Notes: generated by a model from the letters alone, not told the origin. A stretch of 64,000 nt of DNA from Tolypothrix sp. NIES-4075 (GCF_002218085.1 NZ_BDUC01000003.1:407666-471665), one strand, 5' to 3'; numbered from the stretch's first letter, positions 26,107 through 35,511 are shown. Numbers and translations: made by a program.

Positions 26107-26903
26107 GGGAGTTTATTACGTATAGCCTTAGTTGGCAGCAGCCTTTTTTTTTAAGGAAAAACGGTTTTTTAGGTTTTATCTCGGTCGAAACTTATGTTTC
26201 GCTCGATTGTTATGTCCTACCAGGATAGTAGCACTCTTAGCGTTTGATCGACCTGAGAAATTTAACTATAGTAACTTTAACATATTATTATAACTCAGTG
26301 TATCCCCTCATGTCGTTGTCCAGTTCTACCTCTAATCTGGAGTTTAAGCGAAAAATACCTAAAAGGCATCCTTGATGAAAAAATTAACTTTTTGTTTTGT
26401 GATGAAGCATCTCACCATACCTTGACATTTTAAATGATTAGTTTGCAAATGGCTTGTGGCATTGAGCTACATATCGATTTAAAATTGAAGCGTTTTAAAA
26501 ACAAGCGCAACTAAAATCACAAAAGTGTCCCATTAGCACCCTTGCAACAACCCACGACAAAAATAGACAGCCTTCAACCGAGGTTATCGTGAGGTGTCGA
26601 GGATCTATTAAACAAGGCTGTCTATTTTTGTCTAGGGAAGGACTCGCCCAAATCGCACCGAATGCGGGTCACATGTGCTTACTGGACACAAATAACTTAA
26701 CTTGTTAAAATCTGCACTTCGGTGCAACACTGGCAGCAAAGAGAATATTCGCGTTCTAATTGTCCAGAATCCTGATTACACTATTACTTGGGCGATCGGG
26801 AAATTAATATCTTAGACTTGTAGATTGTTATTACCCCCGTGAACCCGCGCTTTTACGCGGCGACCTTTATTAATCCTATGATTTTTTGTGCAAAGTGATG
26901 GTC
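26107..26903. other. Long divergent intergenic region
   Basis: About 790 bases separate the CPP1-like gene from the response regulator. It has a poly-T run near 26143-26152 and the 19-bp inverted repeat at 26556-26632 listed separately. No reading frame is convincing. Promoters for both genes must lie here. Confidence 0.5.
26556..26632. ncRNA. Candidate structured RNA or terminator: 19-bp inverted repeat
   Basis: GACAAAAATAGACAGCCTT (26556-26574) is repeated as an exact reverse complement at 26614-26632, separated by 39 bases. The right arm ends in TATTTTTGTC, giving a U-rich 3' side. It could close a small RNA or terminate a transcript. No known RNA family was recognised. Confidence 0.4.
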
Positions 26904-27620
26904 ATGGCTCCTGCCAAAGTTCTTGTAGTTGATGACGACCCTGCGGTTCGTAATTTAATTCAACGCTTTCTGATTAAGCAGAGCTATCAGGTAGAGGCTG
27001 CCGAAGACGGTAAGACTGCCATAGCTTTATTTGAGCAATTTAACCCAGATTTGGTGATTCTAGATGTGAATTTACCAGATGTAATTGGGTTTAACCTCTG
27101 CCAAGAAATGCAAAGCCGTAACGGTGTTTTTGTTCTCATGCTGACTAGCCGTGCAGACGAAGCTGACAAGATTCGCGGCTTTGCTAAAGGTGCTGACGAC
27201 TATCTCACCAAACCATTTGGTCTGGGAGAACTAGAAGTCAGAGTAGCAGCAATTTTGCGGCGTCAGCGGGTTGTTACCACAGCAGAACAGAAACGCCTGG
27301 TATTTGAAAAACTAATGATTGATCCAGTACGTCGAGAGGTAACACTTAATACCCAACCAGTACTTTTAACTGCTCTAGAATTTGACTTGTTGCATTTCTT
27401 AGCCAGCCATCCCGGTCGAGTTTGGCGACGAGCCGAACTCATCCAAGAGGTATGGGACTATGAATATGTCGGCGACCAGCGCGTTGTGGATGTGCATATC
27501 GGTCAAATTCGCAAGAAAATTGAAGCCGATGCTAGTCAGCCAGCACTAATCCAGACTGTACGTGGCGTAGGATATAAATTTGAATGTCCTACTCAGCCGC
27601 AGTCTGATAGCAAGTCCTGA
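26904..27620 (+). CDS. OmpR-family two-component response regulator
   Basis: This is a protein of about 238 residues. The receiver domain (~4-120) has the acidic DDDP cluster, phospho-acceptor Asp in LVILDVNLPD, the Thr/Ser in LMLTSRAD and Lys in DYLTKPFG. The C-terminal winged helix (~140-230) has LTALEFDLLHFLASHPGRVW and RVVDVHIGQIRKKIE. The start is ATG 26904 (MAPAKVLVVDDD); ATG 26898 and a TTG at 26886 are in frame. It is a DNA-binding regulator; its sensor kinase is not adjacent. It may be one of the orphan cyanobacterial regulators, but I cannot assign which. Confidence 0.9.
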   Translation: MAPAKVLVVDDDPAVRNLIQRFLIKQSYQVEAAEDGKTAIALFEQFNPDLVILDVNLPDVIGFNLCQEMQSRNGVFVLMLTSRADEADKIRGFAKGADDYLTKPFGLGELEVRVAAILRRQRVVTTAEQKRLVFEKLMIDPVRREVTLNTQPVLLTALEFDLLHFLASHPGRVWRRAELIQEVWDYEYVGDQRVVDVHIGQIRKKIEADASQPALIQTVRGVGYKFECPTQPQSDSKS

Positions 27621-27621
27621 A

Positions 27622-27655
27622 TCAAGAGTCTTGAGTTTTTTGACTCTTGACTTTT
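27622..27655 (+). terminator. Intrinsic terminator of the response regulator gene
   Basis: TCAAGAGTC and GACTCTTGA form a 9-bp stem over a T-rich loop and are followed by CTTTT, two bases after the stop codon. Confidence 0.75.
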
Positions 27656-28143
27656 GATGCTAAAAGGCGGGAATTTCTTTGGTATCAACAGCGTTCATTC
27701 ACACGGCAAACGCCCAAAGATACGCCATTGATGTATTTACCACACAACTTGTGCCAAACAATTTTTGGAAATCTTGATTTCAAGTTTAAATCGGGTGCGT
27801 CTAGCTTTTACAGGTGTTAACTGTCATCCAAGTAAATTCAGTTTCAATTTGAGCAATTGTCAGGTAAATTTGACTTGCTTCGACTGCTAAAGCCATCGCA
27901 CTTTGTATAAATAAGTTCAATTTTCAATTCTTTTAAATTTAGGGAAGATTGAGAGTTTTATATATAACATTTTTCTTTGTTTTGCGTAGGGTCGCTACTT
28001 GGCAATGCAAGCGTTAACCGCAGTAAGAGCGCCCAAGTAAGCGATCGCCATCTGACCATACTCTAAGTAAAAAAGAAACCTAAAAAAGCCTGGTTAACAG
28101 GACCAACGATGGCTGAGGTGTTGTATCTTAAGGAGAACCATAA
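27656..28143. other. Intergenic sequence with possible structured elements
   Basis: No gene is supported. TCGCTACTTGG near 27991 and CCAAGTAAGCGA near 28034 are imperfectly complementary, and CCTGGTTAACAGG near 28089 is a small palindrome. Together with the hairpin at 28144-28274 this may be a structured transcript. Confidence 0.35.
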
Positions 28144-28274
28144 AAATAAATCTCCAGCCGTGTTTTGAAATTATTCGCACGGCTTGTGCGGATCTAGGTG
28201 TGACGGTGAATCAGTCGGCGGGGTCGGTTTGGGTCTATTCGTACTGATTCTCCCGTTGGGCTGGAGATTTATTT
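28144..28274. ncRNA. Candidate structured RNA closed by a 16-bp stem
   Basis: AAATAAATCTCCAGCC (28144-28159) pairs perfectly with GGCTGGAGATTTATTT (28259-28274). Inside, GAATCAGT (28208-28215) pairs with ACTGATTC (28243-28250). A competing hairpin AGCCGTG/CACGGCT (28156-28162/28178-28184) shares bases with the closing stem. No reading frame spans it. It could be a small RNA or a decayed element; no family is assigned. Confidence 0.4.
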
Positions 28275-28325
28275 ACGCTTATGTGCCTTAGCTGTTTCTG
28301 GCGACTGCTTGCACCGCACTTATAC

Positions 28326-28523
28326 TTAGCAATTGTGAAATAAAGTTTCCAAATATACGCGAGCAGCGCGGCGATCGCTATCTCCATTTTGCAGCAAAAA
28401 TAGTGACAGCGCCGCCGTTAATACTCGATTTTGATCCCAATCTGGATGTGATTCTAAGTAAGTTTTGAGGGATTCGTGGAGCGTTTCCGGAATTTCTGTA
28501 AATATGCTAACCGTTGCGTTCAT
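28326..28523 (-). CDS. DUF2811 small protein
   Basis: The 65-residue protein starts ATVSIFTEIPETLHESLKTY and continues HPDWDQNRVLTAALSLFLLQ, the conserved form of the cyanobacterial DUF2811 family. The fold looks like a ribbon-helix-helix-type or helical small protein, but function is unknown. GGGGGAAAATAGAA precedes the ATG on the minus strand, offering a ribosome site. It stands alone. Confidence 0.8.
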   Translation of the reverse strand: MNATVSIFTEIPETLHESLKTYLESHPDWDQNRVLTAALSLFLLQNGDSDRRAARVYLETLFHNC

Positions 28524-29034
28524 TTCTATTTTCCCCCTATCAGGTTAATCAATTTTGTACACGTTGCTTGCTGTTACCAGCCTTTGAACAACACACTCAA
28601 TTCCCCAGGCAACAACTGAGTAATTTTACACAGCTGCACTGTCGATTACAAAAGCAAGCCGAATCATTGTGCGCCAAGAGGGGGTAGGTTTGTCAATGCT
28701 GCGAAATGTTACAAATCAGTTGCTCATAACTAAACATTTACAGAATAATCGGGCTTTGAAGCACTTTTTTGTTACATATGTTCATACAAACTCAGTCCTT
28801 TAAGTCAAGTATCCCTAACACTAAAAAATTAAGCGATCGTCATCAAGAGCCGATGAAACCGTAAAGCGGTTGTGGAAAACCTGTAAAATCACTGTGGAAA
28901 CTCTGTGGAATCAGTGAGGAAAATCAGCATGAATGATAAGAATTACAAAAAAGACAATTAGCCCTTTTGACAGATTAAAAATTAAAAATTATTTTTTAAA
29001 TTTATAATTAACAAAACTTTAGCTAGAGCGATCG
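28524..29034. other. Intergenic region with three DnaA-box-like motifs and an AT-rich block
   Basis: TGTGGAAAA (28871-28879), TGTGGAAAC (28893-28901) and TGTGGAATC (28904-28912) are same-direction matches or near matches to the DnaA-box complement. An AT-rich stretch follows at 28970-29022. No gene is seen. Confidence 0.5.
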
Positions 29035-30315
29035 TTGAAATTTCCGCCCAAGTTCCAGTTCGCATCGTGGTTTGCGCCGATTCATCCCAAAGTTTGGATT
29101 TTGGCAGTTGGTAGGCTTTTGTTAGAAATGGGCACAGGCTTTACCCTGTTTTATGCCCCGATTTTTTTCGTCAACAAAGTCGGTTTATCTACAACCGCTG
29201 TCGGTTTAGCCTTGGGTAGCGCATCGATTTCTGGTGTCGCAGGCAGGATTTTGGGTGGTATTGGTGTTGATTCTCCGTCGTGGGGACGCAGACGCACATT
29301 ATTGTTTTCAGCAGCAATTTCGGCAATTGGTTCTTTAGTATTATCTGCAAGCCACAATTTTGCTACTCTGGTGATTGGTAACTTGATCGCGGGGTTCGGT
29401 TTGGGTTTATACTGGCCCGCAAATGAAGCTGTTGTTGCCGATTTGACACCAACTGAAAATCGCCGTGAAGCTTATGCGATTACGCGGTTGGCAGATAATC
29501 TCGGTTTGGGGATGGGAATTGTCTTGGGTGGCGTTTTGGTGACGACTAGTGGCAGTTATCGATCGCTATTTATTATTGATGCGATTTCTTTTATTGTCTT
29601 TTTTGCAGTTGTTTATCTGGCGATCGCGGAAACCCGTCAACCAGATATAAGGCGATCGCAGAAGACGCAACATATCGCGTCTTGGATGGCAGCATTAAGC
29701 GATCGCCCTTTTTTGGTCTATATTGTCCTGAATATCATCTTCACCACCTACCTTTCCCAACTGCACAGCACCATCCCCATCTACTTTAAAAACTTTGTCT
29801 CGGTTGGGTCGGAACAAGGATTTTCGGAAACTACTATTAGTGGTCTTTTCGCATTGCATTTAGCGATCGCTATTCTCTCACAGATACCCGTTGCCCGTGT
29901 CTTAAAACGCTTTTCTCACACAGTAGCGTTTACCTTTTCTTGCTTGCTATGGGCAATTGGTTTCAGCTTCATCTGGGCTTGTGGCATTGCTACAACCGAT
30001 AATCTAGTTTGGGCAGCTTTAGCATTGGCTATATTTGCCGTTGCTATAACCGCATTCACTCCCTCAGCCTCTTCATTAGTCACCGACTTAGCCCCCGAAT
30101 CTCAACGTGGGGTTTATTTATCCATCAATTCTCTGTGTTGGGCAATTGGCTATTTTATCGGTCCTCCCTTGGGGGGTTGGGCATTAGATCAACCGCGAAT
30201 CGTTACCCATAGCTTTTGGTTAGGATTTTCCTTTAGTGTTGTCATCACTCTGGTAATTTTGCAATATCTCAATCGAATTTTGCCTACTCACACAAAAGTA
30301 GGAAATCAAGAGTAG
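29035..30315 (+). CDS. MFS transporter
   Basis: The 426-residue protein has about twelve hydrophobic segments and typical MFS loops, including GRILGGIGVDSPSWGRRRTL between helices 2 and 3 (GxxxDxxGRR-like). Substrate is unknown; drug or metabolite efflux of the MDR type is possible. The start is a TTG at 29035. No ATG precedes the first helix (next Met is ~residue 32), so TTG is favoured although its ribosome site is weak. The region upstream is AT-rich. Confidence 0.8.
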   Translation: MKFPPKFQFASWFAPIHPKVWILAVGRLLLEMGTGFTLFYAPIFFVNKVGLSTTAVGLALGSASISGVAGRILGGIGVDSPSWGRRRTLLFSAAISAIGSLVLSASHNFATLVIGNLIAGFGLGLYWPANEAVVADLTPTENRREAYAITRLADNLGLGMGIVLGGVLVTTSGSYRSLFIIDAISFIVFFAVVYLAIAETRQPDIRRSQKTQHIASWMAALSDRPFLVYIVLNIIFTTYLSQLHSTIPIYFKNFVSVGSEQGFSETTISGLFALHLAIAILSQIPVARVLKRFSHTVAFTFSCLLWAIGFSFIWACGIATTDNLVWAALALAIFAVAITAFTPSASSLVTDLAPESQRGVYLSINSLCWAIGYFIGPPLGGWALDQPRIVTHSFWLGFSFSVVITLVILQYLNRILPTHTKVGNQE

Positions 30316-30780
30316 GAAATTCACTTTCGCCGCGTTGAAAAGTTAGAGATACTCAAGACAAGAAGCGAGGACTGCTGATATTATCATTTTATAATGCGAA
30401 TTTGACTTGTTTTCCCACAAGTTTTCATACCAACCCATCTTTAAAATACTATTTAATTCCCCCGATAGCAAGAAAAAAGTAAAATTTCCAATTTTAACTC
30501 AATATTGAATAATTCCAACATCGCCAACCATAGGTTGAACACGAGTCGAGTATATAACAATCATAAAAATTATCAATGATTGTTTGTGTCAATTGTTGGC
30601 AGAAATAGTATTTACTATTATTAATGGTTGCAGTGGTAACTATAGAGTGTAAGTAAATTTAATTAAAAAAATTTTTATACATTCAATTAAGTGTACCTTT
30701 ACAGTTTCAATGGATGCCTTGAAGCTCAATTAACCATTCAATCTAAATTTTGCTTTTCAATCATGATGTGAGGAGTTGCC
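30316..30780. other. AT-rich intergenic region upstream of the porin gene
   Basis: The stretch is AT-rich with no gene seen. GAGGAG directly before the GTG at 30781 is a good ribosome site. No operator was identified with confidence. Confidence 0.4.
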
Positions 30781-32709
30781 GTGAAAGTAAATCTGCTAGC
30801 TTCTGCTGGGGGAGTAAGTTTTCTGTACTTAATCGCTGGAATCTTACGTGTGCAAGCGATGCCTAATGTTAAAGAAACAGCATCTGACACCCAGGCTCTA
30901 AATTCTTCTGAAAACATAGTAGTTTCCAGCAATAATATCTTTGATGAAACAAGTATCTCCATTAATGATAAAATCGAATCAGTACCTGTATTAAATCAAA
31001 AGCAAGAAAGTACAGATTTAGCAGTAGCAGCTTCTACTTTTTTTCCGCAAACAGCCTTAAAAAATTCCAATTCTCATTCAGATTCACCAAGCTTAATAGC
31101 AGCAACGGAAATACAGGAACAAGAACAGGAACAGGTAACATCTGTATCGCAACTGTCTGATGTAAAGCCTACAGATTGGGCTTTTGCTGCATTGCAATCT
31201 TTAGTAGAGCGCTACGGTTGTATTGCTGGATATCCAAATGGCACTTATCGGGGCAATCGTGCGATGACTCGTTATGAATTTGCCGCTGGTTTAAATGCCT
31301 GTTTGGATCGAGTTAACGAACTGATTGCCACCGCAACCGCCGATTTGGTAAAAAAAGAAGATTTAGTCACCTTGCAAAGACTGCAAGAGGAATTTTCCGC
31401 TGAATTAGCGACTTTGCGGGGTCGAGTGGACGCTTTAGAAGCTAAAACTGCTGTACTGGAGGCGAATCAGTTTTCTACAACTACTAAACTCAATGGTGAA
31501 GCGATTATATCAGCTATTGGTGCCACAGGAGGCGCTCCTAATCGAAACGATCCGAATATCGTCCTCGTAAATCGAGTACGGTTGAATCTCAACACCAGTT
31601 TTACAGGCAAAGACTTACTAATTACTGGGTTGCAATCTTACAATTTCTTAGGCGGTGTAGATGGTCGTGGTAGCATTCAAGAAAGTTTAGGATTAGCTTC
31701 ACCCCTACTCACTGCTAGCAGCGCTCGTACAAGTTTTGAACCTCAATTTCCGGGACTAGATGTCAAAACCTTATCACCCGTCAGCGCCAACAGTGTTGAG
31801 CTTTACAAACTACTTTACATCTTTCCCGTCGCCGATAAATTAACTTTGTTTGCCGGCACTGCTGCGGAAGTATCCGATGCTTTTCCTACTATCACTCCTT
31901 TTTATGGTGAAGGACAAGAATCAATTTCTCGCTTTGCCGGCTTAAATCCTGTAGTGCGCGTTTCTGGGGGTACTTCAGGTACTGGTTTAGCATCAGCTGC
32001 TGGCTTTATTTTTAGCCTTTCAAAGCAACTCGATTTGAGAGCATTGTATGGCAGTGTAAACGCAAATCTTCCCAGTTCATCTCCCGATATACTTCCAGGA
32101 GTTTCTAACACACCATTGGGTGCCGGCGTATTTGGCGGTAGTCGCGTTATTGCCGCACAATTAACATTTAGACCAACCAGTTCGATAGATATTGGTTTGA
32201 ACTATGCCAATAGTTATCACGAAATAAACATCCTAGGTACAGGATTAGTTAGGGACGATATTGGTTCTTTAGCTGGAGTTTCCCTAGGAATACCCGTCAA
32301 ACTCAACTCCGTTGGTGGTACAGCCACCTGGAGATTTTCTCCCAAAGTCGCTTTATCTGGCTATGGTGCAGCGCTATTTGTTGAAGATTCTTCCGGTAGA
32401 GTTGATGCTTCCACCACCTTCACCAGTTGGATGGTAGGACTTCACTTCAACGATCTTTTCAGTAAAGGCAACAACGCCGGTCTTATCTTTGGTCAACCAC
32501 TTTATCGCACCGACGCTGGTGGAGACGCCAGACTTGCACCCACAGGTGCAAATAGAGCAGTTCCCTACCATTTAGAAGCATACTACCGCTTCCGCCTAAC
32601 CGACAATATCAGCATCACCCCAGGCGCCTTTGTTCTATTCAATCCCGAAAGCGACAGCCGCAACGACACAACAACCGTAGGCGTACTTCGTACCACCTTC
32701 ACCTTCTAA
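30781..32709 (+). CDS. SLH-OprB outer-membrane porin (iron-uptake-porin type)
   Basis: The 642-residue protein starts with GTG after GAGGAG. A signal peptide spans ~1-27. Residues ~118-180 are an SLH domain (SDVKPTDWAFAALQSLVERY, GTYRGNRAMTRYEFAAGLN). A coiled coil at ~180-225 (LQEEFSAELATLRGRVDALE) is followed by an OprB-like beta-barrel to the C-terminal aromatic (TTFTF). This matches major cyanobacterial outer-membrane channels that permit small solutes or inorganic ions, including iron. It is followed by a hairpin-like C/G repeat and the IS110 element. Confidence 0.88.
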   Translation: MKVNLLASAGGVSFLYLIAGILRVQAMPNVKETASDTQALNSSENIVVSSNNIFDETSISINDKIESVPVLNQKQESTDLAVAASTFFPQTALKNSNSHSDSPSLIAATEIQEQEQEQVTSVSQLSDVKPTDWAFAALQSLVERYGCIAGYPNGTYRGNRAMTRYEFAAGLNACLDRVNELIATATADLVKKEDLVTLQRLQEEFSAELATLRGRVDALEAKTAVLEANQFSTTTKLNGEAIISAIGATGGAPNRNDPNIVLVNRVRLNLNTSFTGKDLLITGLQSYNFLGGVDGRGSIQESLGLASPLLTASSARTSFEPQFPGLDVKTLSPVSANSVELYKLLYIFPVADKLTLFAGTAAEVSDAFPTITPFYGEGQESISRFAGLNPVVRVSGGTSGTGLASAAGFIFSLSKQLDLRALYGSVNANLPSSSPDILPGVSNTPLGAGVFGGSRVIAAQLTFRPTSSIDIGLNYANSYHEINILGTGLVRDDIGSLAGVSLGIPVKLNSVGGTATWRFSPKVALSGYGAALFVEDSSGRVDASTTFTSWMVGLHFNDLFSKGNNAGLIFGQPLYRTDAGGDARLAPTGANRAVPYHLEAYYRFRLTDNISITPGAFVLFNPESDSRNDTTTVGVLRTTFTF

Positions 32710-32715
32710 AATCTC

Positions 32716-32781
32716 CCCTCTCCCCCTCACCCTTGGCTTTTGTTCTTGGTTTCTTTTCCTTCGGAGCGGGTGAGGAGGGAC
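32716..32781. terminator. Possible terminator/repeat after the porin gene
   Basis: CCCCTCACCC (32724-32733) and GGGTGAGG (32767-32775) are complementary with a pyrimidine-rich loop. No long U-run follows, so this may be one of the common CTCACCC/GGGTGAG repeats. Confidence 0.35.
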
Positions 32782-32829
32782 TTCGTTTCCCCTCCACAAA
32801 TATAAAAGAAACTAAGTTCATAGGGATAA

Positions 32830-33046
32830 AAAGCACGGTATCCTCAACAAAGTACCCTGACAGTTAAAGCCGAAGCGTCAATGGTGCTTTATTGCCCGTT
32901 TCGGAGCGTGGTTCTGGGCTATAGCGAACAGAATATTGGTGAAGGAGCTCAATTAAGCGTACTATCCCGTTTAGAAGAATTACATATTTATCGCAGTCCA
33001 GGTCAGGGTACACTTTCACTCTTGAATAAATTTAGGGTTCTTCAGG
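32830..33046 (+). ncRNA. Candidate bridge-RNA region of the IS110 element
   Basis: About 215 bases upstream of the transposase lack a supported gene but contain several short complementary segments (for example TTCTG/CAGAA near 32911-32935). In IS110-type elements the non-coding left end encodes the bridge RNA that guides recombination. Exact ends and loops cannot be set by eye. Confidence 0.4.
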
Positions 33047-34444
33047 ATGTCAAAGCAGCAAAATCAACGAAAGCGAGCAAAAGGTAAAAAAATCCCATTC
33101 AAAAATATCGAAGAATTGGAACAAATAAACCTGAATGCAGCAGGAATTGATATTGGAGCCTCTGAACATTGGGTTAGCGTACCAGCAGACCGAGATGAAG
33201 AACATGTAAGGTGTTTTAGTTGTTTTACATCAGATTTACATGCCCTAGCAGACTGGTTAAAAAAGTGTGGAATCACAACCGTAGCAATGGAATCGACAGG
33301 GGTTTACTGGATACCAGTGTTTCAAATACTAGAAACCAAAGGGTTTGAAGTAAAGCTAGTAAATGCCCACTTTATCAAAACAGTACCGGGGCGCAAAAGC
33401 GATGTACTTGACTGTCAATGGATACAACAATTACATACCTATGGCTTATTATCAGGCTCGTTTCGACCCGATGACCAAGTATGCGTGCTACGTAGCTATA
33501 TTCGTCAACGGGATAATCTGATTCGTAGTTGCAGTACCCACATACAACGAATGCAGAAAGCCCTATCCGAGATGAACCTGCATTTGCATCGAGTCTTAAG
33601 CGACATCACAGGTGTAACAGGACTCAAAATTATCCAAGCAATAATCGCAGGAGAACAAGACCCAAAGGTTTTAGCTACATATCGAGACCGACGTGTAAAA
33701 AGCACAGAAGCAGATATTAAAGCCGCTTTAACAGGAGACTATCGTCCAGAACATGTATTTATCCTCTCTCAAGAACTGTATTTATACCAAACCTACCAAG
33801 CCCAAATTGAAAAATGCGACTTAGCAATCCAAAAATGTTTTGGAGACTTTGAAGACAAAACCCTAGATAAACCAACTCTTGAGATTACTCCCAAAAGTAA
33901 AAAGAAAAGTCGTAATGCACCCAATTTTGACTTACGCTCTCACCTTTACCGCATTAGCGGTGTTGATTTTACCTCAATTGATGGTTTAGATGTTCTAACG
34001 GTGCAAACAATTCTTTCCGAAGTTGGACTTGACCCAAAGCGTTTTAAAAGTGCCAAAAGTTTTGTCTCTTGGCTAGGTTTATGTCCTGGCAGTCGTATTA
34101 GTGGCGGTAAAGTTCTTAGTTCTAAAACTCGTAAAGTTGTTAATCGTGCTGCCACTGCGTTTCGGGTTGCAGTTCTCTCCTTGATTCGTTCCCAATCTGC
34201 AATCGGTGCTTTTTACCGTCGTAAAAAAGCTCAACTTGGCGCTCCTAAAGCTATTACTGCTACTGCCCATAAATTAGCTCGTCTTTTTTATCACCTTTGG
34301 TCTACTGGCGAGCTTTATCAAGACCCTGGTGCTGATTGCTACGAACACAAGCATAAGCAGCGCATGATTAATAACCTGAAGAAAGCCGCTCAAAAACTTG
34401 GTTGCGATCTAATCGTTAACCCCACAGCACAAGAAGTTTCTTAG
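33047..34444 (+). CDS. IS110-family transposase
   Basis: The 465-residue protein has the N-terminal RuvC-like DEDD domain (AGIDIGASEHWVSV with first Asp, AMESTGVYWIPVFQIL with Glu, GRKSDVLDCQWIQQL with the further Asps). The C-terminal transposase_20 domain contains IDGLDVLTVQTILSEVGLDP and the catalytic-Ser region GLCPGSRISGGKVLSS. It is a serine/DEDD recombinase that acts with a bridge RNA. The gene is full length and looks intact. ATG 33047 follows TCTTCAGG. Confidence 0.92.
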   Translation: MSKQQNQRKRAKGKKIPFKNIEELEQINLNAAGIDIGASEHWVSVPADRDEEHVRCFSCFTSDLHALADWLKKCGITTVAMESTGVYWIPVFQILETKGFEVKLVNAHFIKTVPGRKSDVLDCQWIQQLHTYGLLSGSFRPDDQVCVLRSYIRQRDNLIRSCSTHIQRMQKALSEMNLHLHRVLSDITGVTGLKIIQAIIAGEQDPKVLATYRDRRVKSTEADIKAALTGDYRPEHVFILSQELYLYQTYQAQIEKCDLAIQKCFGDFEDKTLDKPTLEITPKSKKKSRNAPNFDLRSHLYRISGVDFTSIDGLDVLTVQTILSEVGLDPKRFKSAKSFVSWLGLCPGSRISGGKVLSSKTRKVVNRAATAFRVAVLSLIRSQSAIGAFYRRKKAQLGAPKAITATAHKLARLFYHLWSTGELYQDPGADCYEHKHKQRMINNLKKAAQKLGCDLIVNPTAQEVS

Positions 34445-34475
34445 AAGAAGACGCCAAGGGCGAAGGCGGTTGGTC

Positions 34476-35114
34476 TTACTTCCTTCTCTCCTGCAACTGA
34501 CGATAAACCGCCTTCAAATCAACATGATGATGAGCCAAAGCGACCAAAGTATGATAAAGCAAATCTGCAACTTCACCAGCGATCGCATCTGGTTCATCAT
34601 CTTTACACGCCATCACCACTTCAGCAGATTCCTCGCCAATCTTTTTCAAAATTTTGTTATCACCACCAGCAAATAACTTTGAGGTGTAAGAACTCTCAGT
34701 AGGGTTGTCGCGGCGATCGCATATCACCTGAAATAATTGCGACAACGTATCTGCTGGTGGTGCAGTAATTGTCCCATCTACTTGATGAAAACAACTGCGT
34801 TCTCCTGTATGGCAGGCAACATCTCCTAACTGCTCAACCCCAATTAATAGAGCATCACTATCACAGTCATAACGGATACTTCGTATTTTTTGCAGATGTC
34901 CCGAAGTCGCTCCCTTGTGCCACAAATTTTCACGCGATCGACTCCAAAACCAAGTTTCCCCAGTTTCTAAAGTTTTCTGCAACGACTCTTGATTCATCCA
35001 TGCCATCATCAAAACAGTACCATCCAGATAATCCTGGACAATTGCAGGTACTAGACCCCTGTCATCGTAGCGAATTTTCTCAACAGGGACTGAATGCGAA
35101 TCAATCGAAAACAT
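34476..35114 (-). CDS. hisI: Bifunctional phosphoribosyl-AMP cyclohydrolase/phosphoribosyl-ATP pyrophosphatase
   Basis: HisIE, steps 2 and 3 of histidine synthesis. The 212-residue protein starts at ATG 35114 (MFSIDSHSVPVEK); a longer TTG-started frame adds eight weak residues. The HisI half (~1-115) has MMAWMNQESL, WFWSRSRENLW, DCDSDALLI and CHTGERSCF, including the metal-binding Cys residues. The HisE half (~120-212) has KKIGEESAEVVMACKDDEPD and EVADLLYHTLVAL. Its stop lies about 30 bases from the IS110 transposase stop, so the insertion just spared the gene. Confidence 0.93.
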   Translation of the reverse strand: MFSIDSHSVPVEKIRYDDRGLVPAIVQDYLDGTVLMMAWMNQESLQKTLETGETWFWSRSRENLWHKGATSGHLQKIRSIRYDCDSDALLIGVEQLGDVACHTGERSCFHQVDGTITAPPADTLSQLFQVICDRRDNPTESSYTSKLFAGGDNKILKKIGEESAEVVMACKDDEPDAIAGEVADLLYHTLVALAHHHVDLKAVYRQLQERRK

Positions 35115-35217
35115 ACCAGCTGCTGCAAGTAAATGCAAAAATAATTTATTGATTTACGATACCATTGTGCATGAAGCAGCTGGCGCAATTTTTTAAATTA
35201 AACTCTGTTATTTCATC

Positions 35218-35406
35218 TTAAACAAGAACATTCCTGTTCATCGCCGATTGCATTCTTACAGCACTTAAAGCCACTTTATGAGCCTTTGTTGCTTCGCCAT
35301 ACCAGTGTAGAGCCGAGTTAAAAGCTGCCCGGTAAAGATCCTGGTATGGCTCAGATAATCGAGTGCGAATATCTGAAGGCAAGTCTTGATTCGATTTATA
35401 TAACAT
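35218..35406 (-). CDS. ChaB-family small protein
   Basis: The 62-residue protein reads LYKSNQDLPSDIRTRLSEPY then YRAAFNSALHWYGEATKAHK, the pattern of ChaB domains (PYxSNDDLP...AFNSA). ChaB proteins are small and of uncertain function, in E. coli named for a link to the cation antiporter ChaA. ATG 35406 is preceded on the minus strand by an AAGAAAATAACG leader. It lies between hisIE and hemL with no operon partner. Confidence 0.75.
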   Translation of the reverse strand: MLYKSNQDLPSDIRTRLSEPYQDLYRAAFNSALHWYGEATKAHKVALSAVRMQSAMNRNVLV

Positions 35407-35511
35407 ATCGTTATTTTCTTGGTTCAGGTAATTTATTACTATATAGGTTCTAGGCAGTTATTACGCCTATCCTAAGATAGAGCTTTTTGTTTCCAGTGTT
35501 AGGAGAAAACT

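Larger units (their letters stand above)
32830..34475 (+). mobile_element. IS110-family insertion sequence (ends approximate)
   Basis: The element comprises a non-coding left end, one transposase gene and a short right end that abuts the hisIE stop codon at 34476. IS110 elements lack long terminal repeats and target duplications, so boundaries are not visible; the true left end could be anywhere from ~32710 to 32850. Confidence 0.6.

Noticed and set aside
28156..28184. Group II intron domain V-like hairpin (AGCCGTG, GAAA, CACGGCT)
   Set aside because: The upper stem does not pair and no intron ORF or other domains are recognisable.
32881..33087. 68-residue frame upstream of the IS110 transposase
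   Set aside because: Overlaps the non-coding left end and the transposase start; no family.
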